A DNA stretch of 64,000 nucleotides from Bosea beijingensis (GCF_030758975.1 NZ_CP132359.1:3910009-3974008); one strand, 5' to 3'; numbered from the stretch's first letter, positions 43,061-52,150 are shown. Made by a program: numbers and translations. The notes: generated from the sequence alone by a model not told the origin.

Positions 43061-43597
43061 TCAGGCGCGCGGCGGCACTCGGCCCGCCGCGCCCTCGATG
43101 ATCTCGTCGACCTCGTCGCGATCGATGCGGCGCCGGTCGGCCAATCGCCGGGCGATGGCGGCGAGAGCCGCGAGCATCGCCGGGCGATAGAGAATGGCGG
43201 TCGCCGCATTGGTGCAGCGGGCCCGCAGCGCGGCCTCGTCAGGCGGCTGCAGAAGCGCCAGATAGGGCTTCATCTGCCGGAGGTCGTCCTCATGGGAGGC
43301 GATCGCGCCCGGATACCATTTCAGCCCCTCCTCGTTCCAATAGATCATCTCGCCGCAATAGCCGGCCGACAGGATGATGATCTCGATCTCGGCCCGCTGG
43401 CGATCGACCGGGCTGTCGATCTGGAAGCCGCGCTTATAGGGCTCGAAACAGGTCTCGCCGGAGAAGCCATAGGGCGGCCGCAGCCAGGTATGCGTGATAT
43501 GGCGCCGATGCTCCCAGCCGACGACGATATGGCCGGCCTCATGAAAGGCGCAGGCGGCGCGCCGGATATCGGCAGGAATGTCGCTGAGAATCGGCAT
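43061..43597 (-). CDS. M41-like (FtsH protease-domain-like) metalloprotease without AAA module
   Basis: The 178-residue protein carries His19-Glu-Ala-Gly-His23 in 'ACAFHEAGHIVVGWEHRR', the FtsH-type zinc motif. 'ILSAGYCGEMIYWN' (about 75-88) aligns with the FtsH 'LAGRAAEE' helix, and 'ASHEDDLRQM' (about 100-109) aligns with 'GASNDL', so Asp105 would be the third zinc ligand. There is no AAA ATPase domain and no transmembrane segment. Such stand-alone M41-like proteins are poorly characterised. It converges with minE and is divergent from a LysR gene. Confidence 0.7.
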   Translation of the reverse strand: MPILSDIPADIRRAACAFHEAGHIVVGWEHRRHITHTWLRPPYGFSGETCFEPYKRGFQIDSPVDRQRAEIEIIILSAGYCGEMIYWNEEGLKWYPGAIASHEDDLRQMKPYLALLQPPDEAALRARCTNAATAILYRPAMLAALAAIARRLADRRRIDRDEVDEIIEGAAGRVPPRA

Positions 43598-43696
43598 CGA
43601 GCCTCACTGTCACCGTCAGCACGTCCTCTGCAACAGCAGCGGAAGCCGAGTTCCATCGCAAATTGATTTCTCGGCCCGCTTCGATAGCTTTTTGCT

Positions 43697-44584
43697 ATGC
43701 GTTACACCCAGCTCAGATCGTTCCATCTCGTGGCCGATACCGGCGGCTTCAACGCCGCCGCGGATGCCTTCAACATCAGCCAGCCGACACTGACGGCGCA
43801 GGTCGGCGCACTGGAGGCCGAGTTCGGGGTCGAGCTTTTCGTCAAGCGTGGCCGGCGACGCGAACTGAGCGATACCGGGCGCCAGCTTCTGGCCATCACC
43901 ACCCGGCTCTTCGCCGAGGAGGCCGAGGCCCTCGCCTTCCTGTCCGATACGCGGGAATTGCGGACCGGCCGCCTCTCGATCAGCGCCGTCGGGCCGTTCC
44001 ACGTCACGGAGATGCTCGCCGCCTTCAATCAGGCCTATCCGGAGATCGAGCTTGCCGTGACGCTCGGCAACTCGGCGGAGGTCCTCGACGACCTCGCCAG
44101 CTATCGCTGCGACGTCGCCGTCCTCGCCTATATCGACGAGGACGACCGGCTCCTGACCGTTCCCTACCGGCGCCATCCGGTCGCGGTGTTCGTGCGGAGC
44201 GACCATCGCTTTGCCGCCCGCGACAGCATCCGGCTGACAGAGCTGGAGGGCGAGCCGATGATCGTGCGCGAGCAGGGCTCGACGACGCGGCGCGCCTTCG
44301 AGGAGGCGCTGGTCAGGACCGGCACGAAGCCGCGCCTGATGATGGAGATCGGCAGCCGCGAGGCTATCCGCGAGGCGGTGATCCACGGCCTCGGCATCAG
44401 CTATGTCTCGGAAGCCGAGTTCGTGCCCGACGCGGCACTGAAGCTGATCCCGATCGCGGGCGCGGAGGTCTATACCTACGCGCATGTCGTCGTGCTGAAG
44501 CAACGCGTCTCCAGCCGGATCATCAAGGCCTTTCTCGACGTCGTGCATCGCGCACGCGATGCCTTCGACGCCGGGCAGGCGTAA
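43697..44584 (+). CDS. LysR family transcriptional regulator
   Basis: The 295-residue LysR protein has the winged helix 'LRSFHLVADTGGFNAAADAFNISQPTLTAQVGALEAEFGVELFVKRGRRRELSDTG' (about 5-62). Its effector domain from about 92 includes 'LSISAVGPFHVTEMLAAFNQAYPEIELAV' and 'EAVIHGLGISYVSEAEFVPD'. It is divergent from the M41-like gene and converges with the broken M24 gene, so its target is not obvious from position. Confidence 0.92.
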   Translation: MRYTQLRSFHLVADTGGFNAAADAFNISQPTLTAQVGALEAEFGVELFVKRGRRRELSDTGRQLLAITTRLFAEEAEALAFLSDTRELRTGRLSISAVGPFHVTEMLAAFNQAYPEIELAVTLGNSAEVLDDLASYRCDVAVLAYIDEDDRLLTVPYRRHPVAVFVRSDHRFAARDSIRLTELEGEPMIVREQGSTTRRAFEEALVRTGTKPRLMMEIGSREAIREAVIHGLGISYVSEAEFVPDAALKLIPIAGAEVYTYAHVVVLKQRVSSRIIKAFLDVVHRARDAFDAGQA

Positions 44585-44596
44585 GCGCCGACCGGC

Positions 44597-45808
44597 TCAG
44601 GCCTCGTAGCCGAACGGGTCGTCGACGCTGTAAGCGGGCTGCGTGAACCAGCGCGCTCCGTCTTCCGCCATATAGGCGATGTCCTCGAGGCGAACACCGA
44701 ACTCGCCGTAGATGCACATCATCGGCTCGACCGAGAAGCACATGCCCGGCGCCAGCGGCGTGCGGCTGCCTTTTACCATGAAGGGTTCCTCGTGGATCGC
44801 AAGGCCGAGGCCATGGCCGGTGCGATGCGGCAGGCCCGGCACCTTGTAGCCGGGGCCGAAGCCGGCGGCCTCGATCACGCCGCGCGCGGCCTGGTCGACG
44901 GCCTCGCAGGGCGCGCCGAGCATGGCCGCCGCGAAACCGGCGAGCTGCGCACGCTTCTCCAGATCCCAGATCTCGCGCTGACGCTCCGTGGGCTCGCCGA
45001 AAACATAGGTGCGGGTGATGTCGGAATGGTAGCCGCCGACCTTCGTCCCGGTATCGACCAGCACCATGTCTCCCTCGGCCAGGGTTTGCGGATAGGGGAC
45101 GCCATGGGGATAGGCCGTCGCCTCGCCGAACTGCGCGGCGCCGAATGTCAGGCTCAGGCCGAACTTGCGATGGCCACGGTCGAGGAAATCGACGAGTTCC
45201 GTCGTGGTCATGCCGATGCGCAGCGTGCGCGCCGCGGCCTTGTGGACCGCCATCGTGACGTCCATGGCGCGCTGGATCAGGGCGATCTCGGCAGCCGACT
45301 TCAGTTGGCGGCAGGCGGCGGTGATCGGACTGGCGCTCTGGAAATCGAAGCGATTGCCGGCCTTGCGCAGGCCATCGACGGTGTAAAACGGCGTGTCCGG
45401 ATCGAGCGCGACGGAGCCGCTCTCGTAGCCGAGGCTGCGGATGGTCTCGACGACCAGCGCAGCCGGGTCCTAATGTTCCTCCCAGCAGCGCACATCGTCG
45501 CCGAACTGCATGTATTCGCGCGTCTTGGGCTCCTCGAAGGTCGGGCTGAGATAGACGACCTCGCCCTCGGCCGGGATGATCGCGCCATGCAGGCGCTCGG
45601 TGAGCTTGAGCTGGATGCCAGTGAAGTAGTGCAGATTGGTCGAGGTATCGAGATAGAGGGCCTGCATGCCCTGCTCCCGCAGCAGGCGCTGCGCCTTGGC
45701 GATCCGCGCCTTGAACTCGCCGACCGCGATGGGCGGGACCTCGGCACTCGCTGTTCCCAGCCTGGCCAGTTCCGCCTCGACGCTCGAACCTCCCACCCCA
45801 ATGGCCAT
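44597..45808 (-). pseudogene. M24 (Xaa-Pro/creatinase-like) metallopeptidase, interrupted by in-frame TAG
   Basis: From the ATG at 45808 (AGAGGA upstream) the frame encodes a normal creatinase-fold N-domain to '..FGDDVRCWEEH', meets TAG at 45472-45470, and resumes in the same frame as 'DPAALVVETIRSLGYESG'. The C-terminal pita-bread domain is intact: 'LVDTGTKVGGYHSDITRTY' (two Asp ligands), 'RTGHGLGLAIHEEP' (His) and 'FSVEPMMCIYGEFGVRLED' (two Glu). Total 404 codons, normal for the family, with no frameshift. Homologues include Xaa-Pro peptidases and ectoine hydrolase DoeA. Loss of function is likely unless read through. Confidence 0.85.
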
Positions 45809-45879
45809 CGGTCGACATCCTCTTTTGGTCGGTTCTCGAATGCTACGCGGCCTCAGTCGACCTGGGTGCGCCATCCGAT

Positions 45880-45897
45880 TCCGCCTTCAGGCGGAAC
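45880..45897. repeat. Short perfect hairpin upstream of the M24 pseudogene
   Basis: TTCCGCC and GGCGGAA arms flank TTCA. It lies in the 215-base spacer between hydantoinase and the M24 gene. It could be an mRNA end for the upstream hydantoin transcript; no T-run is present. Confidence 0.4.
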
Positions 45898-45946
45898 GGC
45901 AGCGCCCAAAGGCGGCACGCGGCAGGCACCGTATATTGCATATTTT

Positions 45947-45956
45947 TTGTCGACAA
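45947..45956. promoter_or_regulatory. Palindromic GntR-like operator candidate
   Basis: TTGTCGACAA is a perfect 10-base palindrome in an AT-rich stretch and fits the TnGTnnnACnA pattern of FadR/FCD-type GntR regulators. It lies about 140 bases upstream of the M24 gene start and just after the hydantoinase stop. No GntR gene is adjacent. Confidence 0.3.
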
Positions 45957-46023
45957 TAGACGAGCGGCCATGACCGAGGCGCGGGCCTGGAATACGCGCT
46001 ATCCTCTGTCGGCAACGACGCTT

Positions 46024-47505
46024 TCAGTCGAGCAGAGCCGCGCCGAAATTCCGCTGCGGATCCATATCGGCGACGAGGCGGCCGGTCGGGGTCGCGGCAT
46101 GGCCGCCCGTGCGCGCGAGCCAGCGGCCCGAGCCCGGAGCGGCATGCAGCGCGCCACCGCTGACGACGTCCTCGCCCCGGACGAGGACGTGTTCGGGCCA
46201 ACCGGTGACACTGCGACCCGCGAAAGGCGTGAAGCCCGTGAGGTCATGCATCGCCGCGTCGGTTATCGTCACCTGCTTGGCTGGATCCCAGATCGCGATA
46301 TCGGCGTCATAGCCCGGCAGCAGCGCGCCCTTGCCGGGCAGGTTGTAGATTTCGGCCGGCGCCGTCGCCGTCAGGTTCACGAAGGCGTCGAGCCCGCGCC
46401 CGGCGAATTCCGGACGGCCCTGCGAGACCAGCGCGTCGAAGAGCAGGGGCAAACGGGTCTCCAGCCCCGGCAGGCCGTTGGCGATCTGCTTGAAGGTGGA
46501 ATTCGGCCCGCCCGAGAGCTTGCCGGTCTCGTCAAAGCGATAGGGCGCGTGGTCGGAAGAAACCGTCTGGATGTCGCCGAGCGCCAGCGCCTGCCAGAGC
46601 GCATCCTGATCCACCTGTTCACGCGGCGGCGGCGAACACATCCATTTCGCGCCTTCCAGGCCGGGCTTGTCGAGATCATGCCGGGTCAGGAAGAGATATT
46701 GCGGGCAGGTCTCGGAGAAGACCTTGAGGCCACGTCCGCGCGCATCGCGGATCACCTGCGCGCCCTCGGCCGTCGAGACATGGAAGATCATGATCGGCTG
46801 GTCGAGCAGTTCGGCCGCGGTGATCAGTCGGTTGAAGGCCTCGGCCTCCGAACCGCGCGGATGGCTGATCGCGTGGTATTTCGGCGCGACATAGCCTTTC
46901 TCGACCAGCTTCCTGCCCATCCAGGAGATCATGCCGTGGTTCTCGGCATGGACGCAGATCAGCGCACGATGCTGCCTTGCGGTCAGCAGCAGGTCGAGCA
47001 ATGGCTCGTCATCGACCTTGATCAGATCATAGGTCATGAAGACCTTGATCGAGGCGTGGCCCTCGCCGATCAGCGCCGGCAGGTCCTGCCGGATCGTCTT
47101 GGCGTCGGGATTGGCGACGATCAGGTGGAAGGCGTAATCGATCAGCGCGCCGCGCCGGGCAAGCACGGCATAATCGTCGACGACCTTGCGCAGATCGAGG
47201 CCGCGATGCTGCGCAGCAAAGGAGATCAGCGTCGTGTTGCCGCCGAAGGCAGCGGAGGTCGTGGCACTCTCAAAGGTGTCGGCATTGAGCAATCCGCCGG
47301 CCGAAACCTGCTCGACATGGGCGTGGGTATCGATGCCGCCGGGCAGGACGAACTTGCCCGTCGCATCGATCTCGCGGGTGCCCTCACCAAGGCCGATGCC
47401 CAAAGCGGCGACCTTGCCGTCCTTGACCGCGACATCGGCGCGGAAGCTGCCGGTCGCCGAGCCGACCGTGCCGCCGCGAATGACCAGATCATAGTTCGCC
47501 GTCAT
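46024..47505 (-). CDS. hyuA: Hydantoinase/dihydropyrimidinase-family cyclic amidohydrolase
   Basis: The 493-residue enzyme is a TIM-barrel amidohydrolase: 'GGIDTHAHVEQ' (about 56-66) with the first two metal His, 'ASIKVFMTYDL' (about 150-160) with the carboxylated Lys, 'CVHAENHGMIS' and 'IFHVSTAEGA' with the third and fourth His, and 'SSDHAPYRFDETGK' with the catalytic Asp. This order is that of D-hydantoinases. It opens hydantoins or dihydropyrimidines to N-carbamoyl amino acids. The racemase and carbamoylase genes lie directly upstream on the same strand (15 and 54 base gaps), forming a full hydantoin pathway. Symbol by function. Confidence 0.92.
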   Translation of the reverse strand: MTANYDLVIRGGTVGSATGSFRADVAVKDGKVAALGIGLGEGTREIDATGKFVLPGGIDTHAHVEQVSAGGLLNADTFESATTSAAFGGNTTLISFAAQHRGLDLRKVVDDYAVLARRGALIDYAFHLIVANPDAKTIRQDLPALIGEGHASIKVFMTYDLIKVDDEPLLDLLLTARQHRALICVHAENHGMISWMGRKLVEKGYVAPKYHAISHPRGSEAEAFNRLITAAELLDQPIMIFHVSTAEGAQVIRDARGRGLKVFSETCPQYLFLTRHDLDKPGLEGAKWMCSPPPREQVDQDALWQALALGDIQTVSSDHAPYRFDETGKLSGGPNSTFKQIANGLPGLETRLPLLFDALVSQGRPEFAGRGLDAFVNLTATAPAEIYNLPGKGALLPGYDADIAIWDPAKQVTITDAAMHDLTGFTPFAGRSVTGWPEHVLVRGEDVVSGGALHAAPGSGRWLARTGGHAATPTGRLVADMDPQRNFGAALLD

Positions 47506-47520
47506 CTGCCCTCGTCCTTC

Positions 47521-48180
47521 TCAACGCACCATGATCGTGCCGATCGCCATCGCGACCGCGGCCTGCGTCGGATCGATCACGGGGATGCCCAGCGCATCCT
47601 CCAGCGGCCTGCGATGGCGCGCCATGCCGGCGCAACCCATCACGATCGCGCCTGCGCCGTCCAGATCCCTCAGCTCCGTGCCGATCGCGATCATGCGTTG
47701 GAGAGTGCCCTCGCCGGTCGCGCTCTCCGCCACCGACATTTCGAGCGGCCGCTCTCCGGCGAGCCGATCCATCAGCCCCATCTGGCGGAGATAGCGGATA
47801 TGGCGCGGGATCGAGCGCGACTTGATCGCGATCACGCCGAAGCGGTCTGCCCGCGTCAGCGCCGTGAGCACGCCGCATTCCGCAATGCCGAAGACCGGAC
47901 TCCGCGTGCCCTCGCGCGCCACATGCAGGCCGGGATCGGAATAGCAGGCGATGACGAAGGCATCGACATCGTTGGCGGCCTCGACCCGGCGGCGCAAAGG
48001 CAGGGAGACGCTCTCGACATGCTCCTGTGTCTCGATACCCGCCGGCCCCTCAGGCAAGCTCTCGCAGATGATTTCCGGCCCCTCCGCGAAGGCGAGCGGC
48101 ACCAGCGCCTGCCGCAAGCCCTCGGTGATCATCTCGTTGGAGTTGGGATTGATGACGAGGATGCGGGGCCGGCGATTCAT
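47521..48180 (-). CDS. hyuE: Aspartate/glutamate/hydantoin racemase family protein
   Basis: The 219-residue protein matches hydantoin/allantoin racemases: 'RILVINPNSNEMITEGLRQAL' at the start, 'DAFVIACYSDPGLHVARE' (about 73-90) with the first catalytic Cys, and 'GAGAIVMGCAGMA' (about 176-188) with the second Cys. It would interconvert D- and L-5-substituted hydantoins so that a stereospecific downstream enzyme can use both. It lies between hydantoinase and carbamoylase genes, which supports this role over other Asp/Glu racemase functions. Confidence 0.9.
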   Translation of the reverse strand: MNRRPRILVINPNSNEMITEGLRQALVPLAFAEGPEIICESLPEGPAGIETQEHVESVSLPLRRRVEAANDVDAFVIACYSDPGLHVAREGTRSPVFGIAECGVLTALTRADRFGVIAIKSRSIPRHIRYLRQMGLMDRLAGERPLEMSVAESATGEGTLQRMIAIGTELRDLDGAGAIVMGCAGMARHRRPLEDALGIPVIDPTQAAVAMAIGTIMVR

Positions 48181-48234
48181 CGCGAGTGATCCGAAGTGGC
48201 AGGTTCGTGGTTCAGCATGGCATTGCCAACCGGT

Positions 48235-49536
48235 TCAGGCGACCTCTCGCACGACCCAATCGGCCAGGATCGTGCAGGCTGCCAGGAAATCGTCGATCTC
48301 CATAGCTTCCAGCGGATTGTGGCTGCCATGCTCGTTGCGCACGAAGAGCATGGCGATCGGCACGCCGGCAGCGGCAAAGGCGGCGGAATCATGGGAAGCG
48401 GGGCTGCCCAGCGGCATCGTCGCGATGCCTTGCCGGTCGGCTGCGGCGCCGAGCCCCGCGACAATGGCCGGGTCGACCGGGCCGACCGCAGCATTGGCGC
48501 GGGTGCCGAGTTGGAAACTGACGCGCCGTTGCGCCTCGATCTCGCTTATGCCGGCCAGCATCCTGGCTTCGACGCGCTCCAGCACGGCAAGATCATAGGC
48601 GCGCACATCAAGGCTGAAGGCGAAGCTGCCCGGCACCGTGGTCAGGCCATGGACGGCGGGATCGGTATGGAAGCGCCCGAGCGTGACCGCCATCGGGAAG
48701 CCGGCGTCTTCCTCCTCCTGCCAGAGCCGGTCGAGCATCACCGCGAATTCGGCACCGGCCATTGCGGCATCGCGACGGAAGCGGCGGGGCGTGCCGACAT
48801 GGTCGTGCCGTCCGACGATGCGCGCATCGGGATAACGGAAATTGCCGGGCACACCGGTACAGATCGCGACCGGCAACTTCGATTCGACCAGGCTCGGCGC
48901 CTGCTCGATATGGACTTCGAGGAAGGCCCGGATCGTTGCGGGATCGAGATGGCGTTCGCGTCGGCGGATCGCTTCGGAGTTGCCGCCGCTGGCGTCGATG
49001 CTCGCGGCAAGGACGCGGCCGTCGTCGATGCGCTTCGCTTCGAGCGCGCCGTCCGGCAAGGTGCCGAGCGCAGAGCGGCTGCCGATATAGGAAACCTGAA
49101 ACCAGACGCTCTCCTCGGCCCGCACACCCATCGCCGTGACGTCGCAGCACGGCTGGACGCCCAGCGCGCGCAAGGTCTCGATGACGACGAGCCCGGCAAC
49201 GACGCCGGCCGCACCGTCGAAATTGCCGCCATGCGGCACACTGTCGAGATGCGAGCCCATCAGGATGCGCGGCGCCGCGGCCTCGCGACCCGGCAAGGTG
49301 ACATAGGTGTTGGCGGCGAAGTCGTGCGAGACGGCGAGCCCACGCGCCTTGCCGTGCTCCGCCAGCAGGCGGTGGCCGAAATCCTCACCCGCGCCGTAGG
49401 TGTCGCGGGTGATGCCAGGATTATCGCGGCTGCCGGCTGCCAGCCGGCCGAAGAGGCTCTCTACCCAATTGCGCTGGGCGGCGACGGCCGTGGCGATCGC
49501 CGCGTCGGTGCGGAGCGTCCTGGCGGGTGCAGTCAT
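48235..49536 (-). CDS. hyuC: N-carbamoyl-L-amino acid hydrolase-type M20 amidase
   Basis: The 433-residue enzyme belongs to the beta-ureidopropionase/allantoate amidohydrolase group of M20. It shows 'GSHLDSVPHGGNFDGAAGVVAGLVVIETLR' (about 93-122) with the His and Asp metal ligands, 'MGVRAEESVWF' with the catalytic Glu pair, 'EVHIEQAPSLVESKLPVAI' (about 213-231) and a terminal His in 'EHGSHNPLEAM'. It would cleave the carbamoyl group left by the hydantoinase, giving free amino acid, CO2 and ammonia. ATG 49536 gives the family start; the frame runs upstream to 49614. Confidence 0.9.
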   Translation of the reverse strand: MTAPARTLRTDAAIATAVAAQRNWVESLFGRLAAGSRDNPGITRDTYGAGEDFGHRLLAEHGKARGLAVSHDFAANTYVTLPGREAAAPRILMGSHLDSVPHGGNFDGAAGVVAGLVVIETLRALGVQPCCDVTAMGVRAEESVWFQVSYIGSRSALGTLPDGALEAKRIDDGRVLAASIDASGGNSEAIRRRERHLDPATIRAFLEVHIEQAPSLVESKLPVAICTGVPGNFRYPDARIVGRHDHVGTPRRFRRDAAMAGAEFAVMLDRLWQEEEDAGFPMAVTLGRFHTDPAVHGLTTVPGSFAFSLDVRAYDLAVLERVEARMLAGISEIEAQRRVSFQLGTRANAAVGPVDPAIVAGLGAAADRQGIATMPLGSPASHDSAAFAAAGVPIAMLFVRNEHGSHNPLEAMEIDDFLAACTILADWVVREVA

Positions 49537-49731
49537 TTCTGTCCGGTCGGGTGTCGGGCGCGGCCCGATCACGCACAGCTCCTGGCGGACGCGATCGGGC
49601 TTGCTTGGTCTCATGATACGCGCTGCCGGAAGGCAGTCGGGTAACTCTGGGCCAGCCCGGGCGGCCGGACAATGGCGCCGTCTATGCGGATTTCCGGGGC
49701 GACATTCGCGGGCTGAATAGCGCAGCCCTCG

Positions 49732-50637
49732 TCAGCCTGAGCCGAGCTTGGCGGCGGTCTCCGCGGCGACGAGCCGGACCTCGCGCAGGAAGGCGTCGGC
49801 TGCGCGCGAGATCGGGCGCTTGCGCGAACGCACCGCGGAAGCGCGCACCTCCGAAGCCGGCGCGAAGGGGCGGATGGCGAGGTCGTAATGGCCGCTGAAG
49901 ACCGGCGAAAGCGGATCGACCACGGCAACGCCGACGCCGCTTTCCGCCAGCACGCAAGCGGTGTTGCAGTAGCGAACCTCGACGGAGAACCGGTGGGGCA
50001 CATCGGCCTGGGCGAAGGCCCGCCGAACGATCGTGCCCATGCGGGTGCCCTGTTCAAGGGCGATATAGGGCGCCTCGCGCAGATCCTCGGGGGTGATCCT
50101 CACCTTGCCTGCAAGCGGATGCTCGGGCCGCATGACGCAGACCATGTCGCCGGCGAAGAAGGTCTCGGCGTCGAGCCCGCGATCGTCGTCCAGCCCCATG
50201 ACGAAGCCGAGTTCGGCGGTTCCGTTCTCGACGCTCTCCAGCACATGCTCGAAGCGGCGGATGTCGAAGGAGATCCTGACCTTCGGCCGCTTGACCAGGA
50301 AATTGCGCAACGCTGCCGGCAGCACGCCATAGCCCAAAGGCGGCGTCGCGATGATGCGGATATGGCCGGCGCGGTTCTCCTTGATGTCCTGCACCCTCGC
50401 CTCGAGGGCAGCGTGCAGGGTGAAGATCGGCTCGGACTCCTCGTAGAGCGTGCGTGCCTCGGCCGTGGGGAACAGACGGTTGTTGACGCGCTCGAACAGC
50501 GGGAAGCCGACCTGGCTTTCGAGATGCTTGATCGCGTTGCTGACGGCCGGCTGCGACAGCCCCAGTTCCTGCGCGGCACGGACCGTCGTCTCGCAGCGGA
50601 CGACGGCGCGCAGAAGCTCGATCTGGCGAAGGTTCAT
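49732..50637 (-). CDS. LysR family transcriptional regulator of the hydantoin/amide cluster
   Basis: The 301-residue LysR protein has 'MNLRQIELLRAVVRCETTVRAAQELGLSQPAVSNAIKHLESQVGFPLFERVNNRLFPT' as its winged helix. 'IRIIATPPLGYGVLPAALRNFL' opens the effector domain. It resembles the OccR/NocR-like group that responds to opines and amino-acid derivatives. It lies upstream of hyuC and downstream of the amidohydrolase gene, all on the same strand. The start at 50637 is supported by a perfect palindrome immediately upstream that an earlier start (50664) would run into. Confidence 0.9.
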   Translation of the reverse strand: MNLRQIELLRAVVRCETTVRAAQELGLSQPAVSNAIKHLESQVGFPLFERVNNRLFPTAEARTLYEESEPIFTLHAALEARVQDIKENRAGHIRIIATPPLGYGVLPAALRNFLVKRPKVRISFDIRRFEHVLESVENGTAELGFVMGLDDDRGLDAETFFAGDMVCVMRPEHPLAGKVRITPEDLREAPYIALEQGTRMGTIVRRAFAQADVPHRFSVEVRYCNTACVLAESGVGVAVVDPLSPVFSGHYDLAIRPFAPASEVRASAVRSRKRPISRAADAFLREVRLVAAETAAKLGSG

Positions 50638-50646
50638 GACAGCATT

Positions 50647-50674
50647 CCGAATAGAGCAGGCCAACTCTATTCGG
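50647..50674. promoter_or_regulatory. Perfect palindrome upstream of lysR-type gene
   Basis: CCGAATAGAG and CTCTATTCGG are exact 10-base arms around an eight-base spacer, starting ten bases upstream of the LysR ATG at 50637. Size and symmetry suit a LysR dimer-pair site for autoregulation. A translated-leader hairpin is the alternative. Confidence 0.6.
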
Positions 50675-50695
50675 TTAGCAAATCATAGGCCAGCC

Positions 50696-52150
50696 TCAGG
50701 CCCAGCGCAGGCTCGGCGGCGAGAGTTCGTCGACCGAGCGCCCGGCCCAGTCCAGCGAGGAGGCCTTTGCGAGCGCGCGGCGCTGCGCCTGTTCCAACCC
50801 GTCGGAGGCTGCGTGGTAGTCCATGGTCAGGACCTTGCCGTCGGCGACGACCTGTCTGCCCTGCACGAAGACATGGGAGACCGCGCGGTCAGCCGCGGCA
50901 TTGACGAGGCTCTTCAACGGATCGCGTGTCGGGCGCATCATCGGATGGGTCAGGTCGACCATGACGAGATCGGCCTGAGCACCCTTCGCCAGCCGGCCGA
51001 TATCGTCGCGGCCGAGCAGCTTGGCGCCGCCGAGCGTCGCGGCACGGAAGACCTGCCCGGTCGTCACGACCGCATGGCTCTCGCCGGTGATGCGGGCATA
51101 GACGCCGGCGTGGCGCAGTTCCTCCAGCATGTTGTGCGGGAAGGTGTCGGTGCCGATGCCGATATTGACGCCGGCCTTCAGGTAGCGGCCGAGATCGCGC
51201 AGGGTGAAGCCGCGCCGGCCGAAGACGGTCGGGCAATGCGCGACCGAGGTGCCGGTCTCGGCGAGGCGTGCTAGATCGGTGCGGGTCGGCCAGCGCACCC
51301 AGGGGTGATCGTCGAGGAAGATCGCATGGGCGATCGAGGCGTTCGGCGCGAGGAAGCCGACCGAGTCCAGCCACTGGATCGGCGAGAGCCCGCTGCGGCG
51401 GACCATCTCGTGGAACTCGCTGATCGACTGGCCGGCATGGGTCTGGATCGGGATCTTGCGCTCGGCGGCGGCGGCGATCGAGGCGCGGAACAGCTCCTCC
51501 GTGCAGGTGTCGATCTGGGCCGGGCAGGCCATGCCGGAAAGCCTGCCGGATTCATGTGCGAGTGCGGCGTCGATGATCCTGAAGGCGTCTTCCATTACCT
51601 TGCGGCCGGCGGCATCGTCGAGCTCGTACTCGACCTGATAGCCGTTGCGGGTGAACCAGCGGCCATTGCGGTACATCGGCGCCATCACCATACGCAGGCC
51701 GCTCGCCGCCGCGCGGTCGAGCCAGCCTTCGCTTGGGAAGGAGAGATCGACCAGCGTGGTCGTGCCGGACATCAGCAGCTCCGACCACGCGACATGGTTG
51801 AGATGCGGGATGCCGTCGGCATCGGCGCGGAACAGCCAGAGGAACTCGTAGAGCGAGGAATTATAAAGTTTTGGCGTGCCGACCTCGTCGGTCATGCCCT
51901 TGTTGCCGGGCTCGCTCGACGGGTGGGAGTGGATGTCGACAAGGCCGGGCATGACCATGAAGCCCCTGCCGTCGATCTCGCGCGTGACCGCGCCGGTGAA
52001 GCCCTCGCCGATATGCAGGATGCCTCTGGCGTCGAAGACGATATCGAGGTCGCGGCGATAGACATGGTCGTCGACGGCCGGATCATAGGCGATGACGATG
52101 TCGGCATTGCGGATGCGGGTGGTCATGGCGCGGTTGCTGGTCCTGCTCAT
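50696..52150 (-). CDS. Cytosine deaminase/chlorohydrolase-like amidohydrolase
   Basis: The 484-residue TIM-barrel enzyme has the TrzA/AtzA/SsnA-type features 'MPGLVDIHSHPSSEPGNKG' (about 68-86) with the first metal His pair, 'PIQTHAGQS' with the third His, 'ASIAHAIFLDDHPW' with another His, and 'GVNIGIGTDTFPHN' with the catalytic-type Asp. Family members deaminate or dechlorinate purine-, pyrimidine- or triazine-like rings. The start is uncertain: 52150 (used), 52126 or 52168. It lies between the imide-hydrolase-like gene and LysR, which favours a heterocyclic amide or amine substrate. Confidence 0.88.
   Translation of the reverse strand: MSRTSNRAMTTRIRNADIVIAYDPAVDDHVYRRDLDIVFDARGILHIGEGFTGAVTREIDGRGFMVMPGLVDIHSHPSSEPGNKGMTDEVGTPKLYNSSLYEFLWLFRADADGIPHLNHVAWSELLMSGTTTLVDLSFPSEGWLDRAAASGLRMVMAPMYRNGRWFTRNGYQVEYELDDAAGRKVMEDAFRIIDAALAHESGRLSGMACPAQIDTCTEELFRASIAAAAERKIPIQTHAGQSISEFHEMVRRSGLSPIQWLDSVGFLAPNASIAHAIFLDDHPWVRWPTRTDLARLAETGTSVAHCPTVFGRRGFTLRDLGRYLKAGVNIGIGTDTFPHNMLEELRHAGVYARITGESHAVVTTGQVFRAATLGGAKLLGRDDIGRLAKGAQADLVMVDLTHPMMRPTRDPLKSLVNAAADRAVSHVFVQGRQVVADGKVLTMDYHAASDGLEQAQRRALAKASSLDWAGRSVDELSPPSLRWA

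Noticed and set aside
45970..48189. A 739-residue plus-strand open frame opposite hydantoinase and racemase genes
   Set aside because: It has the Arg/Asp/Ala-rich composition of an antisense shadow in GC-rich DNA, has no family motifs, and lies over genes with clear catalytic motifs on the other strand.
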